Part shown: positions 4,897 to 6,383 of the stretch, one piece after another
Numbering within the stretch: position 1 is the first letter of the stretch
How the letters are laid out: the number at the start of each line of letters is the position of its first letter
Origin: Clostridia bacterium
GTDB taxonomy: Bacteria; Bacillota_A; Clostridia; Oscillospirales; Butyricicoccaceae
DNA length: 6,383 bases
Direction: 5' to 3'
Assembly: GCA_017548175.1 (NCBI GenBank)
Contig: JAFYMZ010000070.1
Location: 1 to 6,383, forward strand
The notes under the pieces: generated by a model
The model's database searches: none
The model's input: the letters and a program-made list of their open reading frames with translations, nothing else
What the model was told of the DNA's origin: nothing
Made by a program: the position numbers and the translations under genes

Positions 4897-6312
4897 ATGC
4901 GCAAGACAAAAATCGTGTGCACCATCGGCCCGGCTTGTGAGAGCCGAGAGAAGATCGTAGGTCTGTGCAAGGCCGGTATGAATGTGGCCCGCCTGAACTT
5001 CTCTCACGGCACCCATGAAGAGCATCAGAGCCGGATCGATGTGATCAAGGAAGTGCGTCAGGAACTGGGTCTGCCCATTGCACTGTTGCTGGATACCAAG
5101 GGCCCCGAGTACCGCATCCGCACGTTTGCGGAAGGTAAGGTCACGCTGGAAGTCGGAGATGAGTTTACCTTTACCACCCGTGAAGTGGTGGGTGACCGGA
5201 CTTGCGTGTCGGTCAACTATGGCAAACTGCACGAGGAAATGCAGCCCGGTGACCCCATTCTGCTGAACAACGGCCTGCTGAAGTTTGCCGTTGAGCGCAT
5301 TGAGGGGCAGGATATTCACTGCAAGGTGGTCAACGGCGGCGTGCTGTCCGATCGCAAGAGCATGAGCTTCCCCGGCAAGGTCATCAAGCAGGCATATCTG
5401 TCCGAGCAGGACAAGAAGGACCTCGCTTTTGGCGTGAAAAACGGCGTGGACTTCATCGCCTGTTCGTTTGTGTCCGTCAAGCAGGACTTGCTGGACGTGC
5501 AGGCATATCTGGATACACTGGGCGCCGGCCACATCGGCCTGATCGCCAAGATCGAAAATCAGTCGGGCATCGACAACATTGAGGAAATCTGTCAGGCTTG
5601 CGACGGCATTATGGTAGCCCGCGGCGATATGGGCGTGGAAGTGGCCTTTGAGCAGCTGCCTGCCATTCAGAAGAAGCTGATCACCCTTTGCCGCTTGCAG
5701 GGTAAGCGCGTGATCACTGCCACCGAGATGCTGGAGTCGATGATCACCAACCCCCGTCCTACCCGTGCAGAGATCTCTGACGTGGCCAATGCGGTGTATG
5801 ACGGTACCAGCGCCATTATGCTTTCCGGTGAAACCGCAGCCGGTCAGTACCCCATTGAGGCGGTAGAGACCATGGCGAAGATCGCCGAGGCGACCGAGCG
5901 CAATATCAATTTCAAAAAGAGATTCCGCAATGCGGAGTTTGAGATCGCCAATGAGGTGGACGCCATTTCTCACGCCACCTGCGGCATGGCCGGTGATCTG
6001 GAAGCAAAGGTCATCGTGGCCTGCACCATTTCCGGTGCCACTGCACGGATGGTTTCCCGCTTCCGTCCCGCGGTGCCCATTATCGGCTTGACCACCGATG
6101 AGAGCACTTGGCGCAGACTGGCACTGTCCTGGGGCGTGATCCCTGCCCTGTGCGAGACCTATACGTCGGTGGACGTGCTGTTCTATATGGCAAAGAAGAT
6201 CGCGGGCCAGACGCTGGCGCTGAACAAGGGCGATAAGATCGTCATCACCGGCGGCAGCACCAGCGGCCGCGCCGGCAGCACCAACCTGATCAAAATCGAG
6301 CAGTGGGATTAA
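4897..6312 (+). CDS. pyk: Pyruvate kinase (divergent clostridial type)
   Basis: A 471-residue cytoplasmic enzyme expected to transfer phosphate from phosphoenolpyruvate to ADP, making pyruvate and ATP. Core motifs are present: KTKIVCTIGPA at the N-terminus, NVARLNFSHG (R32, N34, S36), DTKGPE (D66, T67, K68, E71), AKIEN (K218, E220), ARGDMG (D244), PTRAEISDVANAVYDGTSAIMLSGETAAGQYP (split across 288-319) and the C-terminal STNLIKIEQW. E71 at the GPE motif is the type associated with K+-dependent enzymes. Length is normal, and the C-terminal phosphotransfer-like extension of some Bacillus enzymes is absent. Unusual changes: DDG of the lid domain is NNG (124-126), TQML is TEML (276-279), SFVR is SFVS (190-193), KGVNLPG is KSMSFPG (154-160), and IRTG after GPE is YRIR. 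Main catalytic residues remain, so activity is likely but kinetics or control may differ. It is cotranscribed with the PHP gene and followed by a terminator. Confidence 0.95.
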   Translation: MRKTKIVCTIGPACESREKIVGLCKAGMNVARLNFSHGTHEEHQSRIDVIKEVRQELGLPIALLLDTKGPEYRIRTFAEGKVTLEVGDEFTFTTREVVGDRTCVSVNYGKLHEEMQPGDPILLNNGLLKFAVERIEGQDIHCKVVNGGVLSDRKSMSFPGKVIKQAYLSEQDKKDLAFGVKNGVDFIACSFVSVKQDLLDVQAYLDTLGAGHIGLIAKIENQSGIDNIEEICQACDGIMVARGDMGVEVAFEQLPAIQKKLITLCRLQGKRVITATEMLESMITNPRPTRAEISDVANAVYDGTSAIMLSGETAAGQYPIEAVETMAKIAEATERNINFKKRFRNAEFEIANEVDAISHATCGMAGDLEAKVIVACTISGATARMVSRFRPAVPIIGLTTDESTWRRLALSWGVIPALCETYTSVDVLFYMAKKIAGQTLALNKGDKIVITGGSTSGRAGSTNLIKIEQWD

Positions 6313-6330
6313 GATCCCAAGTAAAAACAG

Positions 6331-6369
6331 AAAATCCGCAGACCGAGCAGTTCGGTCTGCGGATTTTTT
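6331..6369 (+). terminator. Intrinsic terminator of the PHP-pyruvate kinase operon
   Basis: A 16-bp perfect stem pairs 6331-6346 with 6352-6367 around a five-base loop, with a T-run at 6364-6369. It starts 18 bases after the pyruvate kinase stop codon. Because the left arm begins with four A residues and further A-rich sequence lies upstream, it could also end transcription arriving from the right on the minus strand. Confidence 0.93.
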
Positions 6370-6383
6370 GTATAAAGAAAACC

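Noticed and set aside
3922..5973. Open frame of about 683 codons on the minus strand, antisense to the PHP and pyruvate kinase genes
   Set aside because: It is complementary to two genes with intact catalytic motifs, starts inside pyruvate kinase and shows no family motif of its own. It is a shadow frame.

Overview
The window looks like ordinary chromosome from a moderately GC-rich Gram-positive anaerobe, most likely a member of the Clostridia. An Oscillospiraceae-like gut bacterium is my best guess. This rests on strong GGAGG-type ribosome binding sites, promoters of sigma-A type, intrinsic terminators, the clostridial layout of the pyruvate kinase and a membrane-anchored PpiC-type foldase. 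The genus cannot be fixed from the sequence alone. No mobile element, CRISPR array, tRNA or rRNA was seen.

Layout: five protein genes form two blocks that diverge from an AT-rich intergenic region at about 3795-3978. Leftward (minus strand), the first gene is an APC-superfamily amino acid permease (3794 to 2412) that ends in a strong UUCG-loop terminator. Next is a zinc-ribbon, membrane-anchored, PpiC-type peptidyl-prolyl isomerase (2312 to 960) with its own promoter. Last is a YtcJ-like amidohydrolase (start at 899) that runs off the left edge; a 12-bp hairpin sits between these two genes. Rightward (plus strand), a PHP-domain phosphoesterase (3979-4869) is followed 27 bases later by pyruvate kinase (4897-6312). 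These two appear to form an operon, from an extended -10 promoter near 3923 to a strong terminator at 6331-6369.

Three genes have a longer in-frame start that the Shine-Dalgarno positions argue against: the isomerase, the PHP protein and pyruvate kinase. The starts given here are the shorter ones.

How the genes work together: the permease probably moves amino acids and the foldase acts on proteins outside the membrane. The PHP protein is a metal-dependent phosphoesterase of unknown substrate, made with the last enzyme of glycolysis. No dedicated new system is evident. The points most worth a second look are a nested operator-like structure exactly over the permease promoter, a pyruvate kinase with several substitutions at normally conserved lid and active-site positions, the zinc-ribbon foldase architecture, and the hairpin between the isomerase and amidohydrolase genes.
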